This document shows, piece by piece, positions 47,270 to 60,780 of a stretch of 64,000 nucleotides of DNA. Source of the stretch: Agelas oroides (taxonomy: Eukaryota; Porifera; Demospongiae; Agelasida; Agelasidae); assembly GCA_949130485.1 (NCBI GenBank), contig OX422186.1, positions 4,435,792-4,499,791 of the forward strand. The letters are read 5' to 3'. The notes under the pieces are model-generated. The model saw nothing but the letters and a program-made list of their open reading frames with translations, did not search any database and was not told where the DNA came from. Positions within the stretch are counted from its first letter, which is position 1; the number at the start of each line of letters is the position of its first letter. The position numbers and the translations under genes were made by a program.

Positions 47270-50200
47270 TTAAATAGACCTCCACGTGCCTCACAGGACC
47301 TCCACTGTGGTGAACATGGCTTTGTTGCACCTTCCCCGCACTTAAACAGGACTGTACGAGTTACTTAGCACCTTCAGAGTGTTGAAAACTGCTTTCTCGA
47401 TCTTTCTTGACACTGAAATGTGCTTGCACGAGCTTCACAAGACCTCTACAGGTGTGGAAATGGCATTGTCGCACCTTCCCGGCACTTAAACAGGCTTGCA
47501 CGAGTTACTCAGCACCGCCAAAGTGATGAAAACCGCTTTCCCGATCCTTCCTCGCACATAAACAGGCTTGCACGAGCTTCACAAGACTTCCAGAGTGGTG
47601 AAAACTGCATTCTCCGTCTTTCGTGGCCCTTAAACAGGCCTGCAGGTGCTTCACAGGACCTCCACTGTGGTGAAAATGGCTTTGTCGGACCGACCCTGCA
47701 CTTAAACAGGCCAGTACGAGTTACTCAGCACCTCCACTGTGTCCAAAACTGCTTTCTTGATCTTTGCTGGTTCTGAAATGTGTTTGCACGAGCTTCACAA
47801 GGCCTCTACAGTGGTTGAAATGGCTTTGTCTCACCATCCAGGCACTTAAACAGCCTTGTACGCGTTACTCAGCCACCCCACAGTCATTAAAACTGCTTTG
47901 TCGATCCTTCCTTGTACTTAAACAGGCTTGCACGAACTACACAAGACTTCCAGAGTTGTGAAAACTGCTTTGTCTGTCATTCCTGGCACTTAAACAGACC
48001 TCCACGTGCTTCACAGGACCTCTAATGTGGTGAACATGGCTTTGTTGGACCTTCCCCGCACTTAAACAGCCCTGTAGGAGTTACTCAGCACCTCCAGAGT
48101 GTTGAAAACTGCTTTCTCAATCTTTCCTGGCAATTAAACAGGCTTTCACGAGCTTCACAAGACCTCCACAGTGTTGAAAACTGCTTACTCGATCTATCCT
48201 GACATTGAAATGTGCTTGCACGAGCTTCACAAGTCCTGTATAGTAGTTGAAAAGGGTTTCTCCGACTTCCCCGGAACTTAAACAGGCTTGCACGCGGTAC
48301 TCAGCCACTCCACAGTCATGAAAACTGCTTTCGCGATCTTTCCTGACTCTTAAACAGGCTTGCACCAGCTTCACAGGAGGTCCAGAGTGGTTAAAATGGC
48401 TTTGTCGGACCTTCCTGACACTTAAACAGGTCTGCACGAGTTACTCAGCACCTCCAGAGAGTTGAAAACTGCTTTTTCGATCTTTCCTGACATTGAAATG
48501 TGCTTGCACGAGCTAAACAAGACCTCTACAGTGGTTGAAATGGCTTTGTCTGACCTTCCCGGCACTTAAACAGGCCTGCACGAGCTTCACAAGACTTCCA
48601 GAGTGGTGAAAACTGCATTCTCCGTCTTTCGTGGCCCTTAAACAGGCCTGCAGGTGCTTCTCAGGACATCCACTGTGGTGAAAATTGCTTTCTTGGACCT
48701 TCCCCGCACTTAAACAGGCTTGCACGCGTTACTCAGCTCCACCACTGTGTTGAAAATTGCTTTCTCGATCTTTCCTGACACTGAAATGTGCTTGTACGGG
48801 TTTCACAAGACCGCTTCAGTGGTTGAAATGGCTTTGTCTGACTTTCCCGGCACTTAAACAGGCTTGTACGCGTTACTCAGCCACTCCACAGTCATAAAAA
48901 CTGCCTTGTCGATCCTTCCTCGCACTTAAACAGGCTTGCACGACCTACACAAGGCTTCCAGAGTTGTGAAAACTGCTTTCTCTGTCATTCCTGGCACTTA
49001 AACAGACCTCCACGTGCTTCACAGGACCTCCAATGTGGTGAACATGGCTTTGTTGGACCTTCCTCGCACTTATACAGGCCTGTACGAGTTACTCAGCACA
49101 TCCAGAGTGTTGAAAACTGCTTTCTCGATCTTTCCAGACACTGAAATGTGCTTGCACGAGATTCACAAGAACTCTACAGGGGTGGAAATGGCATTGTCGG
49201 TCCTTCCCGGCACTTAAACAAGCTTGAACGACCGCCTCAGTGAAGAAAACCGCTTTCTCGATCATTCCTCGCACTTAAACAGGCCTGCACGACCTTCACA
49301 AGACTTCCAGAGTGGTGAAAACTGCATTCTCCGTCTTTCGTGGCCCTTAAACAAGCCTGCAGGTGCTTCACAGGACCTCCACTGTGGTGAAAATGGCTTT
49401 GTCGGACCGTCCCTGCACTTAAACAGGCCAGTACGAGTTACTCAGCACCTCCACTGCGTCCAAAACTGCTTTCTTGATCTTTGCTGGCTCTGAAATGTGT
49501 TTGCACGAGCTTCACAAGCCCTCTACAGTGGTTGAAATGGCTTTGTCTGACCATCCAGGCACTTAAACAGCCTTGTACGCGTTACTCAGCTACTCCACAC
49601 TCATGAAAACTGCTTTGTCTATCCTTCTTCGCACTTAAACAGGCTTGCACGAACTACACAAGATTTCCAGAGTTGTGAAAACTGCTTTCTCTGTCATTCC
49701 TGGCACCTAAACAGACCTCCACGTGCTTAACAGGACCTCTACTGTGGTGAACATGGCTTTGTTGGACCTTCCCCGCACTTCAACAGGCCTGCAGGAGTTA
49801 CTAAGCCACTCCACAGTGATGAAAACTGATTTCTCGATCTTTCCTCGCACTTAAACAGGCCTGCACGGGCTTCACAAGCACCTCAAGAGCGTTGAAAACT
49901 GCATTCTCCGCCTTTCCTGGCACTTAAACAGGCCTGCACGTGCTTCACAGGACCACCACTGTGGTGAAAATGGCTTTGTCGGACCGTCCCGGCAGTTAAA
50001 CAGGCCTATACGAGTTACGCAGCACCTCCACAGCGCCGAAAGATGCTTTCTCGATCTTTGCTGGCTCTCAAATGTGCTTGCACGAGCTTCACAAAGCCTC
50101 TACAGTGGTTAAAATAGTTTGTCGGACCTTCCCGGCACTTAAACAGGCTTGCACGCGTTACTCAGCACCACCACTGAATTGAAAACTGCTGTCTCGATCT

Positions 50201-50860
50201 TTCCTGACACTGAAATGTGCTTGAACGAGTTTCATAAGACCTCTACAGTTGGTGAAATGGCTTTGTCTGACCTTCCCGGCACTTAAACAGGCTTGCACGC
50301 GTTACTCAGCACCACCACTGTGTTGAAAACTGCTTTCTCGATCTTTCCTGACCCTGAAATGTGCTTACACGAGCTTCACAAGACCTCTACAGGTGTGGAA
50401 ATGGCATTGTCGGACCTTCCCGGCACTTAGACAGGCTTGCACGAGTTACTCAGCACCGCCACAGTGATGAAAACCGCTTTCACGATCTTTCCTCGCACTT
50501 AAACAGGCCTGTACGTGCTTCACAAGATTTCCAGAGTGGTGAAAAAACTGCATTCTCCGTCTTTCGTGGGCCTTAAACAGGCCTGCAGGTGCTTCACAGG
50601 GCCTCCACTGTGGTGAAAATGGTTTAGTCGGACCGTCCCTGCACTTAAATAGGCCAGTACGAGTTACTCAGCACCTCTACTGCGTCCAAAACTGTTTTGT
50701 TGATCTTTGCTGGCTCTGAAATGCGTTTGCACGGGATTTACAAGGCCTCTACAGTGGTTGAAATGGCTTTGTCTGACCATCCAGGCACTTAAACAGCCTT
50801 GTACGCGTTACTCAGCCACTCCACAGTCATTAAAACTGCTTTGTCGATCCTTCCTCGCAC
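47270..50860 (-). repeat. 72-bp satellite, minus orientation, block 8
   Basis: About 50 monomers between the two TTAA elements. Reading resumes with TTAAATAGACCTCCACGTG, the expected continuation of the monomer left at 46,758. It ends at TTAA (50,861-50,864) in a TTCCTCGCAC monomer. Confidence 0.95.
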
Positions 50861-50864
50861 TTAA

Positions 50865-51715
50865 CCGTTTAACAGCGATTGACGCCTATACGCGTCATCG
50901 AAATTCGGCCGCATGTTATCAGTTGGCGCAATCCGTTTTGAAGATAGGTTCTGCGCTAGCAGAAAGGGTGGGACAGGGGGAGGTGGGTGGGGGCACCGCT
51001 CTGGCTGGCAGTGCATGGCGGCTGTTGCAGCTGGCTATGGAAAAGGCCTGGTCAGTGCTGGGTGTCCTGCTCCTCCACTTTCTTGTACAAACGAGCACAG
51101 AAAACGGTCCTTTCACCTTGTAGGGACTCCATTTCTGTTTTTTGTAGGCAGCTTTCAGTCTGGAGGAGCGTTCCCTGGTTGGAGGGCCCAGACTATTGAA
51201 CGCTCGGTAATGAGTGGATGTGGTCAAGGTCATGAACCTGCAAAAAACTTCTGAAGGAAGCTGTGGATCAAGTTTCTTGGGTTAACTCCTGGCAGAAGTG
51301 GAAATACAGGTGAAAGAAGGTGGGACTAGTCTACACAAGACCTTTAGGGGAATTAATTTAGCATTTAAAGGGCTAAAGGTGGGTAAAGGGGCTAGAATAT
51401 GAGGCCAGAAGTTCAGAAGTAGCAGGCAAACTAAAATTGAATCAAGCCCTTAGCATTCGTCTAACCCCTTGTGGGACACAATCCTGGTCATGTAGATCAT
51501 GACTATCATTACAGGGTCGTGAATCTCATTAGCAATGTCTAAGGTTGAGGTCCAGTGTGTTTCGGAGTCGTAAATCTCTATAAGAGCCATCCAAGGACAA
51601 GCAGAAGCCAGTTCTGTGTGGTAAGCTTTTACTTGACACACTCTGATTCCATCTGTCAGCAGAGCTCTCATGAATATCATTAAATGGCTGTTTTTAGGGC
51701 TATTTTGTTCTCCCA
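50865..51715 (+). mobile_element. Related TTAA element in the opposite orientation, plus unexplained sequence
   Basis: From 50,865 to about 51,372 this is the reverse complement of the element at 46,763 with many substitutions. Shared stretches include GGCCGCATGTTATCAGTTGG, GGACAGGGGGAGGTGGGTGG, CCTTTCACCTTGTAGGGACT and GGTCATGAACCT. The left end, CCGTTTAACAGCG, is next to TTAA. The subterminal palindrome has decayed to GACGCCTATACGCGTC. From about 51,373 to 51,715 the sequence has no counterpart in the first element, and I see nothing recognisable in it. The right edge is TTAA at 51,716-51,719. The right satellite flank is a different monomer type from the left flank. The ORF at 50,913-51,254 and overlapping ones lack a domain. 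Confidence 0.7.
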
Positions 51716-54700
51716 TTAAATAGGCCAGTACGAATTACTCAGCACCTCCACTGCGTCCAAAACTGCTTTCTTGATATTTGCTTGCTCTGAAATGTGTTTG
51801 CACGAGATTTACAAGGCCTCTACAGTGGTTGAAATGGCTTTGTCTGACCATCCACGCACTTAAACAGCCTTGTACGCGTTACTCAGCCACTCCACACTCA
51901 TGAAAACTGCTTTGTCGATCCTTCCTCGCACTTAAACAGGCTTGCACGAACTACGTAAGACTTCCAGAGGTGTTAAAACTGCTTTCTGAGTCATTCCTGG
52001 CACTTAAACAGACCTCCACGTGCTTCACAGGACCTCTACTTTGGTGAACATGGCTTTGTTGGACCTTCCCCGCACTTAAACAGGCCTGTAGGAGTTACTC
52101 AGCACCTCCAGAGTATTGAAAACTGCTTTCTCGATCTTTCCTGACACTGAAATCTGCTTGCACGAGATTCACAAGACTTCTACAGGTGAGGAAATGGCAT
52201 TGTCGCACCTTCCCGGCACTTAAACAGGCTTGCACGAGTTACTCAGCAACTCCACAGTGATGAAAACAGCTTTCTAGATCTTTCCTGGCAATTAAACTGG
52301 CTTTCACGAGCTTCACAAGACCTCCACAGTGTTGAAAACTGCTTACTCGATCTATCCTGACACTGAAATGTGCTTGCACGAGCTTCACAAGTCCTGTATA
52401 GTAGTTGAAATGGGTTTGTCCGACCTCCCCGGAACTTAAACAGGCTTGCACGCGGTACTCAGCCACTCCACAGTCATGAAAACCGCTTTCGCGATCTTTC
52501 CTGACCCTTGAACAGGCTTGCACGAGATTCACAGGAGCTCCAGAGTGGTTAAAATGCCTATCTCGGTCCTTCTTGACACTTAAACAGGTCTGAACGAGTT
52601 ACTCAGCACCTCCAGAGTGTTGAAAACCGCTATCGCGATCTTTCCAGACCCTTGAACAGGCTTGCACGAGCTTCACAGGAGCTCCAGAGTGGTTAAAATG
52701 GCTATGTCGGACCTTCTTGACACTTAAACAGGTCTGCACGAGTTACTCAGCACCTCCAGAGTGTTGAAAACTGCTTTCTCGATCTTTCCTGACACTGAAA
52801 TGTGCTTCCACGAGCTTAACAAGACCTCTACAGTGGTTGACATGGCTTAGTCTGACCTTCCCGGCTCTTAAACAGGCCTGCACGAGCCTCACAAGACTTC
52901 CAGAGTGGTGAAAACTGCATTCTCAGTCTTCCGTGGCCCTTAAACACGGCTGCAGGTGCTTCGCAGGAACTCCTCTGTGGTGAACATGGATTTGTTGGAG
53001 CTTCACCGCACTTAAACAGGCCTGTAGGAGTTACTCAGCACCAATAGAGTATTGAATACAGCTTTCTCGATCTTTCCTGACACTGAAAAGTGCTTGTACG
53101 AGCTTCACAACACTTCTACAGTGGGTGAAATGGCTATGTCTGACCTTCCCGGCACTTAAACAGCCTTGTACGCGTTACTCAGCCACTCAACAGTCATAAA
53201 AACTGCTTTGTCGATCCTTCCTCGCACTTAAACAGGCATGCACGAACTACACAAGGCTTCCAGACTTGTGAAAACTGCTTTCTCTGTCATTCCTGGCACT
53301 TAAACAGACCTCCACGTGCTTCACAGGACCTCCACTGTGGTGAAAATGGCTTTGTTGGACCTTCCCCGCACTTAAACAGGCCTGTACGAGTTACTCAGCA
53401 CCTCCAGAGTGTTGAAAACTGCTTTCTCGATCTTTCCTGACACTGAAATGTGCTTGCACGAGCTTCACAAGACCTCTACAGGTGTGGAAATGGCATTGTC
53501 GGACCTTCCCGGCACTTAAACAGGCTTGCACGAGTTACTCAGCACCGCCACAGTGATGAAAACCGCTTTCTCGATCTTTCCTCGCACTTAAACAGGACTG
53601 CACGAGCTTCACAAGACTTCCAGAGTGGTAAAAATTGCATTCTCCGTCTTTCGTGGCGCTTAAACAGGCCTGCAGGTGCTTCACAGGGCCTCCACTGTGG
53701 TGAAAATGGCTTAGTCGGACCGTCCCTGCACTTAAACAGGCCAGTACGAGTTACTCAGCACCTCCACTACGTCCAAAACTGCTTTCTTGTTCTTTGCTGG
53801 TTCTGAAATGTGTTTACACGAGCTTCACAAGGTCTCTACAGTGGTTGAAATGGCTTTGTCTGACCATCCAGGCACTTAAACAGCCTTGTACGCGTTACTC
53901 AGCCACTCCACAGTCATAAAAGCTGCTTTGTCGATCCTTCCTCGCACTTAAACAGGCTTGCACGAACTACACAAGGCTTCCAGACTTGTGAAAACTGCTT
54001 TCTCTGTCATTCCTGGCACTTAAACAAACCTCCACGTGCTTCACAGGACCTCTACTCTGGTGAACATGGATTTGTCGGACCTTCCCGGCACTTAAACAGT
54101 CTTGCACGTGTTAGTCAGCAACTCCACAGTGATGAAAACTGCTTTCTCGATCTTTCCTGGCAATTAAACAGGCTTGCACGAGCTTCACAAGTCCTGTATA
54201 GTAGTTGAAATGGGTTTGTCCGACCTCCCCGCAACTGAAACCAGCTTGCACGCGGTACTCAGCCACTCCACAGTCATGAAAACTAATTTCGCGATCTTTC
54301 CTGACTCTTAAACAGGCTTGCACGACATCACAGGGGCTCCAGAGTGGTTAAAATGGCTTTGTCAGACCTTCCTGACACTTAAACAGGTCTGCACGAGTTA
54401 CTCAGCACCACCAGAGTGTTGAAAACTGCTTTCTCGATCTTTCCTGACACTGAAATGTGCTTCCACGAGCTTAACAAGACCTCTACAGTGGTTGACATGG
54501 CTTAGTCTGACCTCCCCGGAACTTAAACAGGCTTGCACGCGGTACTCAGCCACTCCACAGTCATGAAAACCGCTTTCGCGATCTTTCCTGACCCTTGAAC
54601 AGGCTTGCACGAGCTTCACAGGAGCTCCAGAGTGGTTAAAATGGCTATGTCGGACCTTCTTGACACTTAAACAGGTCTGCACGAGTTACTCAGCACCTCC

Positions 54701-57700
54701 AGAGTGTTGAAAACTGCTTTCTCGATCTTTCCTGACACTGAAATGTGCTTCCACGAGCTTAACAAGACCTCTACAGTGGTTGACATGGCTTAGTCTGACA
54801 TTCCCGGCACTTAAACAGGCCTGCACGAGCTTCACAAGACTTCCAGAGTGGTGAAAACTGCATTCTCCGTCTTCCGTGGCCCTTAAACTCGGCTGCAGGT
54901 GCTTCACAGGACCTCCTCTGTGGTGAACATGGATTTGTTGGACCTTCCCCGCACTTAAACAGGCCTGTAGGAGTTACTCAGAACCACCAGAGTATTGAAA
55001 ACTACTTTCTCGATCTTTCCTGACACTGAAATGTGCTTGCACGAGCTTCACAAGACCTCTACAGTGGGTGAAATGGCTATGTCTGCACTTAAACAGCCTT
55101 GTACGCGTTACTCAGCCACTCCACAGTCATAAAAACTGCTTTGTCTATCTTTCCTGCAATTAAACTGGCTTGCACGAGCTTCACAAGTCCTGTGTAGTAG
55201 TTGAAATGGGTTTGTCCGACTTCCCCGCAACTTAAACCGGCTTCCACGCGGTACTCAGCCACTCCACAGTCATGAAAACTGATTTCGCGATCTTTCCTGA
55301 CACTTAAACAGGCTTGCACGAGATCACAGGTGCTCCAGAGTGGTTAAAATGGCTTTGTCGGACCTTCCTGACACTTAAACAGGTCTGCACGAGTTACTCA
55401 GCACCTTCGGAGTGTTGAAAACTGCTTTCTCGATCTTTCCTGACACTGAAATGTGCTCGCTCGAGCTTAACAAGGACTCTACAGTGGTTGAAATGGTTTT
55501 GTATGACAATCCAAGCACTTAAACAGCCTTGTACGCGTTACTCAGCCACTCCACAGTCATTAAAACTGTTTTCTCAATCCTTCCTCGCACTTAAATAGGC
55601 TTGCACGAACTACACAAGACTTCCAGAGTTGTGAAAACTGCTTTCTCTGTCATTCCTGGCACTTAAACAGATCTCCACGTGCTTCACAGGACCTCCACTC
55701 TGGTGAACATGGCTTTGTTGGACCTTCCCCGCACTTAAACAGGCCTGTAGGAGTTACTCAGCACCTCCAGAGTATTGAAAACTGCTTTCTTGATCTTTCC
55801 TGACACTGAAATGTGCTTGCACGAGCTTCACAAGACTTCTACAGGTGTGGAAATGGCATTGTCGGATCTTCCCGGCCCTTAAACAGGATTGCACGAGTTA
55901 CTCAGCACAGCCACACTGATGAAAACCGCTTTCTCGATCTTTCCTGGCACTTAAACAGGCCTGCACGAGCTTCACAAGATTTCCAGAGTGGTGAAAACTG
56001 AATTCTCCGTCTTTCGTGGGCCTTAAACAGGCCTGCAGATGCTTCACAGGACCTCCACTGTGGTGAAAATGGTTTAGTCGGACCGTCCCTGCACTTAAAT
56101 AGGCCAGTACGAGTTACTCAGCACCTCTACTGCGTCCAAAACTGTTTTGTTGATCTTTGCTCGCTCTGAAATGCGTTTGCACGGGATTTACAAGGCCTCT
56201 ACAGTGGTTGAAATGGCTTTGTCTGACCATCCAGGCACTTAAACAGCCTTGTACGCGTTACTCAGCCACTCCACAGTCATGAAAACTGCTTTGTCGATCC
56301 TTCCTCGCACTTAAACAGGCTTGCACGAACTACGTAAGACTTCCAGAGGTGTTAAAACTGCTTTCTCAGTCATTCCTGGCACTTAAACAGACCTCCACGT
56401 GCGTCACAGGACCTCTACTCTGGTGAACATGGCTTGGTTGGACCTTCCCCGCACTTAAACAGGCCTGTAGGAGTTACTCAGCACCTCCAGAGTATTGAAA
56501 ACTGCTTTCTCGATCTTTCCTGACACTGAAATGTGCTTGCACGAACTTCACAAGACCTCTACAGGTGAGGAAATGGCATTGTCGGACCTTCCCGGCACTT
56601 AAACAGGCTTGCACGAGTTACTCAGCAACTCCTCAGTGATGTAAACAGCTTTGTCGATCCTTCCTCGCACTTAAACAGGCTTGCACGAACTACACAAGGC
56701 TTCCAGAGTTGTGAAAACTGCTTTCTCTGTCATTCCTGGCACTTAAACAGACCTCCACGTGCTTCACGGGACCTCCAATGTGGTTAACATGGCTTTGTTG
56801 AACCTTCCCCGCATTTAAACAGGACTGTACCAGTTACTCAGCACCTCCAGAGTGTTGAAAACTGCTTTCTCGATCTTTCCTGACACTGAAATGTGCTTGC
56901 ACGAGCTTCACAAGACCTCTACAGGTGTGGAAATGGCATTGTCGGATCTTCCCGGCCCTTAAACAGGCTTGCACGAGTTACTCAGCACAGCCACAGTGAT
57001 GAAAACCGCTTTCTCGATCTTTCCTGGCAATTAAACTGGCCTGCACGAGCTTCACAAGACTTCCAGAGTGGTTAAAACTGCATTCTCCGTCTTTCGTGGG
57101 CCTTAAACAGGCCTGCAGGTGCTTCACAGGACCTCCACTGTGGTGAAAATGGTTTAGTCGGACCGTCCCTGCACTTAAATAGGCCAGTACGAGTTACTCA
57201 GCACCTCCACTGCGTCCAAAACTGCTTTCTTGATCTTTGCTTGCTCTGAAATGTGTTTGCACGAGATTTACAAGGCCTCTACAGGGGTTGAAATGGCTTT
57301 GTCTGACCATCCATGCACTTAAAAAGCCTTGTACGCGTTACTCAGCCACTCCACAGTCATGAAAACTGCTTTGTCGATCCTTCCTCGCACTTAAACAGGC
57401 TTGCACGAACTACGTAAGACTTCCAGAGGTGTTAAAACTGCTTTCTCAGTCATTCCTGGCACTTAAACAGACCTCCACGTGCTTCACAGGACCTCTACTC
57501 TGGTGAACATGGTTTGGTTGGACCTTCCCCGCACTTAAACAGGCCTGTAGGAGTTACTCAGCACCTCCAGAGTATTGAAAACTGCTTTCTCGATCTTTCC
57601 TGACACTGAAATGTGCTTACACGAGATTCACAAGACCTCTACAGGTGAGGAAATGGCATTGTCGCACCTTCCCGGCACTTAAACAGGCTTGCACGAGTTA

Positions 57701-60150
57701 CTCAGCAACTCCACAGTGATGAAAACAGCTTTCTCGATCTTTCCTGGCAATTAAACAGTCTTTCACGAGGTTCAGAAGACCTCCACAGTGTTGAAAACTG
57801 CTTACTCGATCCATCCTGACACTGAAATGTGCTTGCACGAGCTTCACAAGTCCTGTATAGTAGTTGAAATGGGTTTGTCCGACCTCCCCGGAACTTAAAC
57901 AGGCTTGCACGCGGTACTCAGCCACTCCACAGTCATGAAAACCGCTTTCGCGATCTTTCCTGACCCTTGAACAGGCTTGCACGAGATTCACAGGAGCTTC
58001 AGAGTGGTTAAATTGGCTATCTCGGACAATCTTGACACTTAAACAGGTCTGCACGAGTTACTCAGCACATCCAGAGTGTTGAAAACCGCTTTCGCGATCT
58101 TTCCAGACCCTTGAACAGGCTTGCACGAGCTTCACAGGAGCTCCAGAGTGGTTAAAATGGCTATGTCGGACCTTCTTGACACTTAAACAGGTCTGCACGA
58201 GTTACTCAGCACCTCCAGAGTGTTGAAAACTGCTTTCTCGATCTTTCCTGACACTGAAATGTGCTTCCACGAGCTTAACAAGACCTCTACAGTGGTTGAC
58301 ATGGCTTAGTCTGACCTTCCCGGCACTTAAACAGGCCTGCACGAGCCTCACAAGACTTCCAGAGTGGTGAAAACTGCATTATCCGTCTTCCGTGGCCCTT
58401 AAACACGGCTGCAGGTGCTTCGCAGGACCTCCTCTGTGGTGAACATGGCTTTGTTGGACCTTCCCCGCACTTAAACAGACCTGCAGGAGTTACTCAGCAC
58501 CAATGGAGTATTGAAAACTGCTTTCTCGATCTTTCCTGACACTGAAATGTGCTTGCACGAGCTTCACAAGACCTCTACAGTGGGTGCAATGGCTATGTCT
58601 GACCTTCCCGGCACTTAAACAGCCTTGTACGCGTTACTCAGCCACTCAACAGTCATAAAACTGCTTTGTCGATCCTTCCTCGCACTTAAACAGGCATGCA
58701 CGAACAACATAAGGCTTCCAGACTTGTGAAAACTGCTTTATCTGTCATTCCTGGCACTTAAACAGACCTCCACGTGCTTCACAGGACCTCCACTGTGGTG
58801 AACATGGCTTTGTTGGACCTTCCCCGCACATAAACAGGCCTGTACGAGTTACTCAGCACCTCCAGAGTGTTGAAAACTGCTTTCTCGATCTTTCCTGACA
58901 CTGAAATGTGCTTGCACGAGCTTCACAAGACCTCTACAAGTGTGGAAATGGCATTGTCGGACCTTCCCGGCCCTTAAACAGGCTTGCACGAGTTACTCAG
59001 CACAGCCACAGTGATGAAAACCGCTTTCTCGATCTTTCCTCGCACTTAAACAGGACTGCACGTGCTTCACAGGACCTCCACTGTGGTGAAAATGGCTTTG
59101 TCAGACCGTCCCTGCACTTAAACAGGCCAGTACTAGTTACTCAGCACCTCCACTGCGTCCAAAACTGCTTTCTTGTTCTTTGCTGGTTTTGAAATGTGTT
59201 TACACGAGCTTCACAAGGCAATCTACAGTGGTTGAAATGGCTTTGTCTGACCTTCCCGACACTTAAACAGCCTTGTACGCGTTACTCAACCACTCCACAG
59301 TCATAAAAACTGCTTTGTCGATCCTTCCTCGCACTTAAACAGGCTTGCACGAACTACACAAGGCTTCCAGACTTGTGAAAACTGCTTTCTCTGTCATTCC
59401 TGGCACTTAAACAGACCTCCACGTGCTTCACAGGACCTCTACTCTGGTGAACATGGATTTGTCGGACCTTCCCGGCACTTAAACAGGCTTGCACGTGTTA
59501 GTCAGCAACTCCACAGTGATGAAAACTGCTTTCTCGATCTTTCCTGGCAATTAAACAGGCTTGCAGGAGCTTCACAAGTCCTGTATAGTAGTTGAAATGG
59601 GTTTGTCCGACCTCCCCGCAACTGAAACTAGCTTGCACGCGGTACTCAGCCACTCCAAAGTCATGAAAACTGATTTCGCGATCTTTCCTGACTCTTAAAC
59701 AGGCTTGCACGAGATCACAGGAGCTCCAGAGTGGTTAAAATGGCTTTGTCGGACCTTCCTGACACTTAAACAGGTCTGCACGAGTTACTCAGCACCTCTA
59801 GAGTGTTGAAAACTGCTTTCTCGATCTTTCCTGACACTGAAATGTGCTTCCACGAGCTTAACAAGACCTCTACAGTGGTTGACATGGCTTAGTCTGACCT
59901 TCCCGGCACTTAAACAGGCCTGCACGAGCTTCACAAGACTTCCAGAGTGGTGAAAACTGCATTCTCCGTCTTCCGTGGCCCTTAAACTCGGCTGCAGGTG
60001 CTTCACAGGACCTCCTCTGTGGTGAACATGGATTTGTTGGACCTTCCCCGCACTTAAACAGGCCTGTAGGAGTTACTCAGCACCACCAGAGTATTGAAAA
60101 CTACTTTCTCGATCTTTCCTGACACTGAAATGTGCTTTCACGAGCTTCAC
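51716..60150 (-). repeat. 72-bp satellite, minus orientation, block 9
   Basis: About 8.4 kb, the longest uninterrupted satellite block. It repeats in long segments: the run from about 52,480 (GAACAGGCTTGCACGAG, GCTATGTCGGACCTTCT) recurs near 57,960-58,200 and in part near 54,590, and the 53,300-54,400 region recurs near 58,760-59,780. It resembles, in reverse orientation, variants found in the left arm (for example GGTCGGACAAACCCATTTC monomers), so the two arms share higher-order repeats. Confidence 0.95.
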
Positions 60151-60780
60151 TAGCCTCGTACCCAGGCCGCTCGAAATTTAAAAAAAAAACGGCCTGGTAT
60201 CCACTGTTTGCGCAAGTGCGGCGGTTACGGTACACTTCCGTAAAATTGTATGGTTTTTACGTAGCCATTCACGTCACCATATCCGGACAAAGAATGCAAT
60301 GTAGTATACGTACCCACGTGTTATTATGTTTACTCGCGTTCGATCGCCGACATGGCTATTCTTTGTAGACTCTCTTTGCGAATTGGCTTCCAAGCGAGCC
60401 GTCGCTCTCTTCAGCGAAGTGGGGCTGCAGCAGAACTGGCCTTCTCGTCTGCGCGAGCTGCTTCGCGTGCCTGTTTCCATTGAAGATGGACTATCCCAAC
60501 ATATCTGTCACTCCTGTTCGGGTAAAGTGGAGACGGTCGAGCGCAAGCTTCAGGCCCTAAATAGAATCTTCAAACGCTTTCTCACTCGCTGCCATCATAC
60601 TGCCATCTTCGACGATACGGAAATGAAACGGGCGTATACGAAACAATTATACGAACGCATTTACAAACAAACGCGGATTAAACCGGATCCCCAGGTTTTT
60701 CTGGGGATGGCCGCACGTGCGCAAACAGTGGATACTAGGCCTTTTTTTTTTAATTTTCGAGCGGCCTGGGTATGAGGCTA
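60151..60780 (+). mobile_element. 630-bp TIR element with 9-bp target duplication and captured coding sequence
   Basis: The left terminus TAGCCTCGTACCCAGGCCGC and right terminus GCGGCCTGGGTATGAGGCTA are inverted repeats extending about 70 bp (60,151-60,221 and 60,711-60,780), including an A-rich run and CCACTGTTTGCGCA. GAGCTTCAC occurs on both sides (60,142-60,150 and 60,781-60,789), while intact monomers have it once. A 9-bp duplication with long terminal repeats suggests a Mutator-like element; Merlin-type is an alternative. No transposase is present. The interior is a coding fragment unlike the satellite. Relatives with similar ends lie at 33,200 and 34,065. Confidence 0.85.
60326..60775 (+). 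pseudogene. ZAD-like zinc-binding domain fragment captured in the TIR element
   Basis: An open frame of 149 codons. Residues 18-75 look like a zinc-finger-associated (ZAD-type) domain: Cys18 in DSLCELASKRAVALF, a middle block LQQNWPSRLRELLRVPVSIE, then the second pair ICHSC (Cys61, Cys64) followed by a helical, charged stretch. ZAD domains use two C-x2-C pairs. Here only one Cys of the first pair is in frame. The other lies in a different frame (ATG at 60,352, reading MAILCRL, Cys codon at 60,364-60,366), which suggests a small indel near 60,367-60,376. The last ~12 residues are encoded by the terminal repeat, so the natural C-terminus is lost. ZAD proteins are often DNA-binding regulators; here it is a fragment and probably non-functional. 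Confidence 0.5.

Noticed and set aside
50913..51254. 104-138-codon ORFs in the second TTAA element
   Set aside because: They overlap in three frames on both strands, are not conserved as frames in the related element at 46,763, and show no transposase motif.
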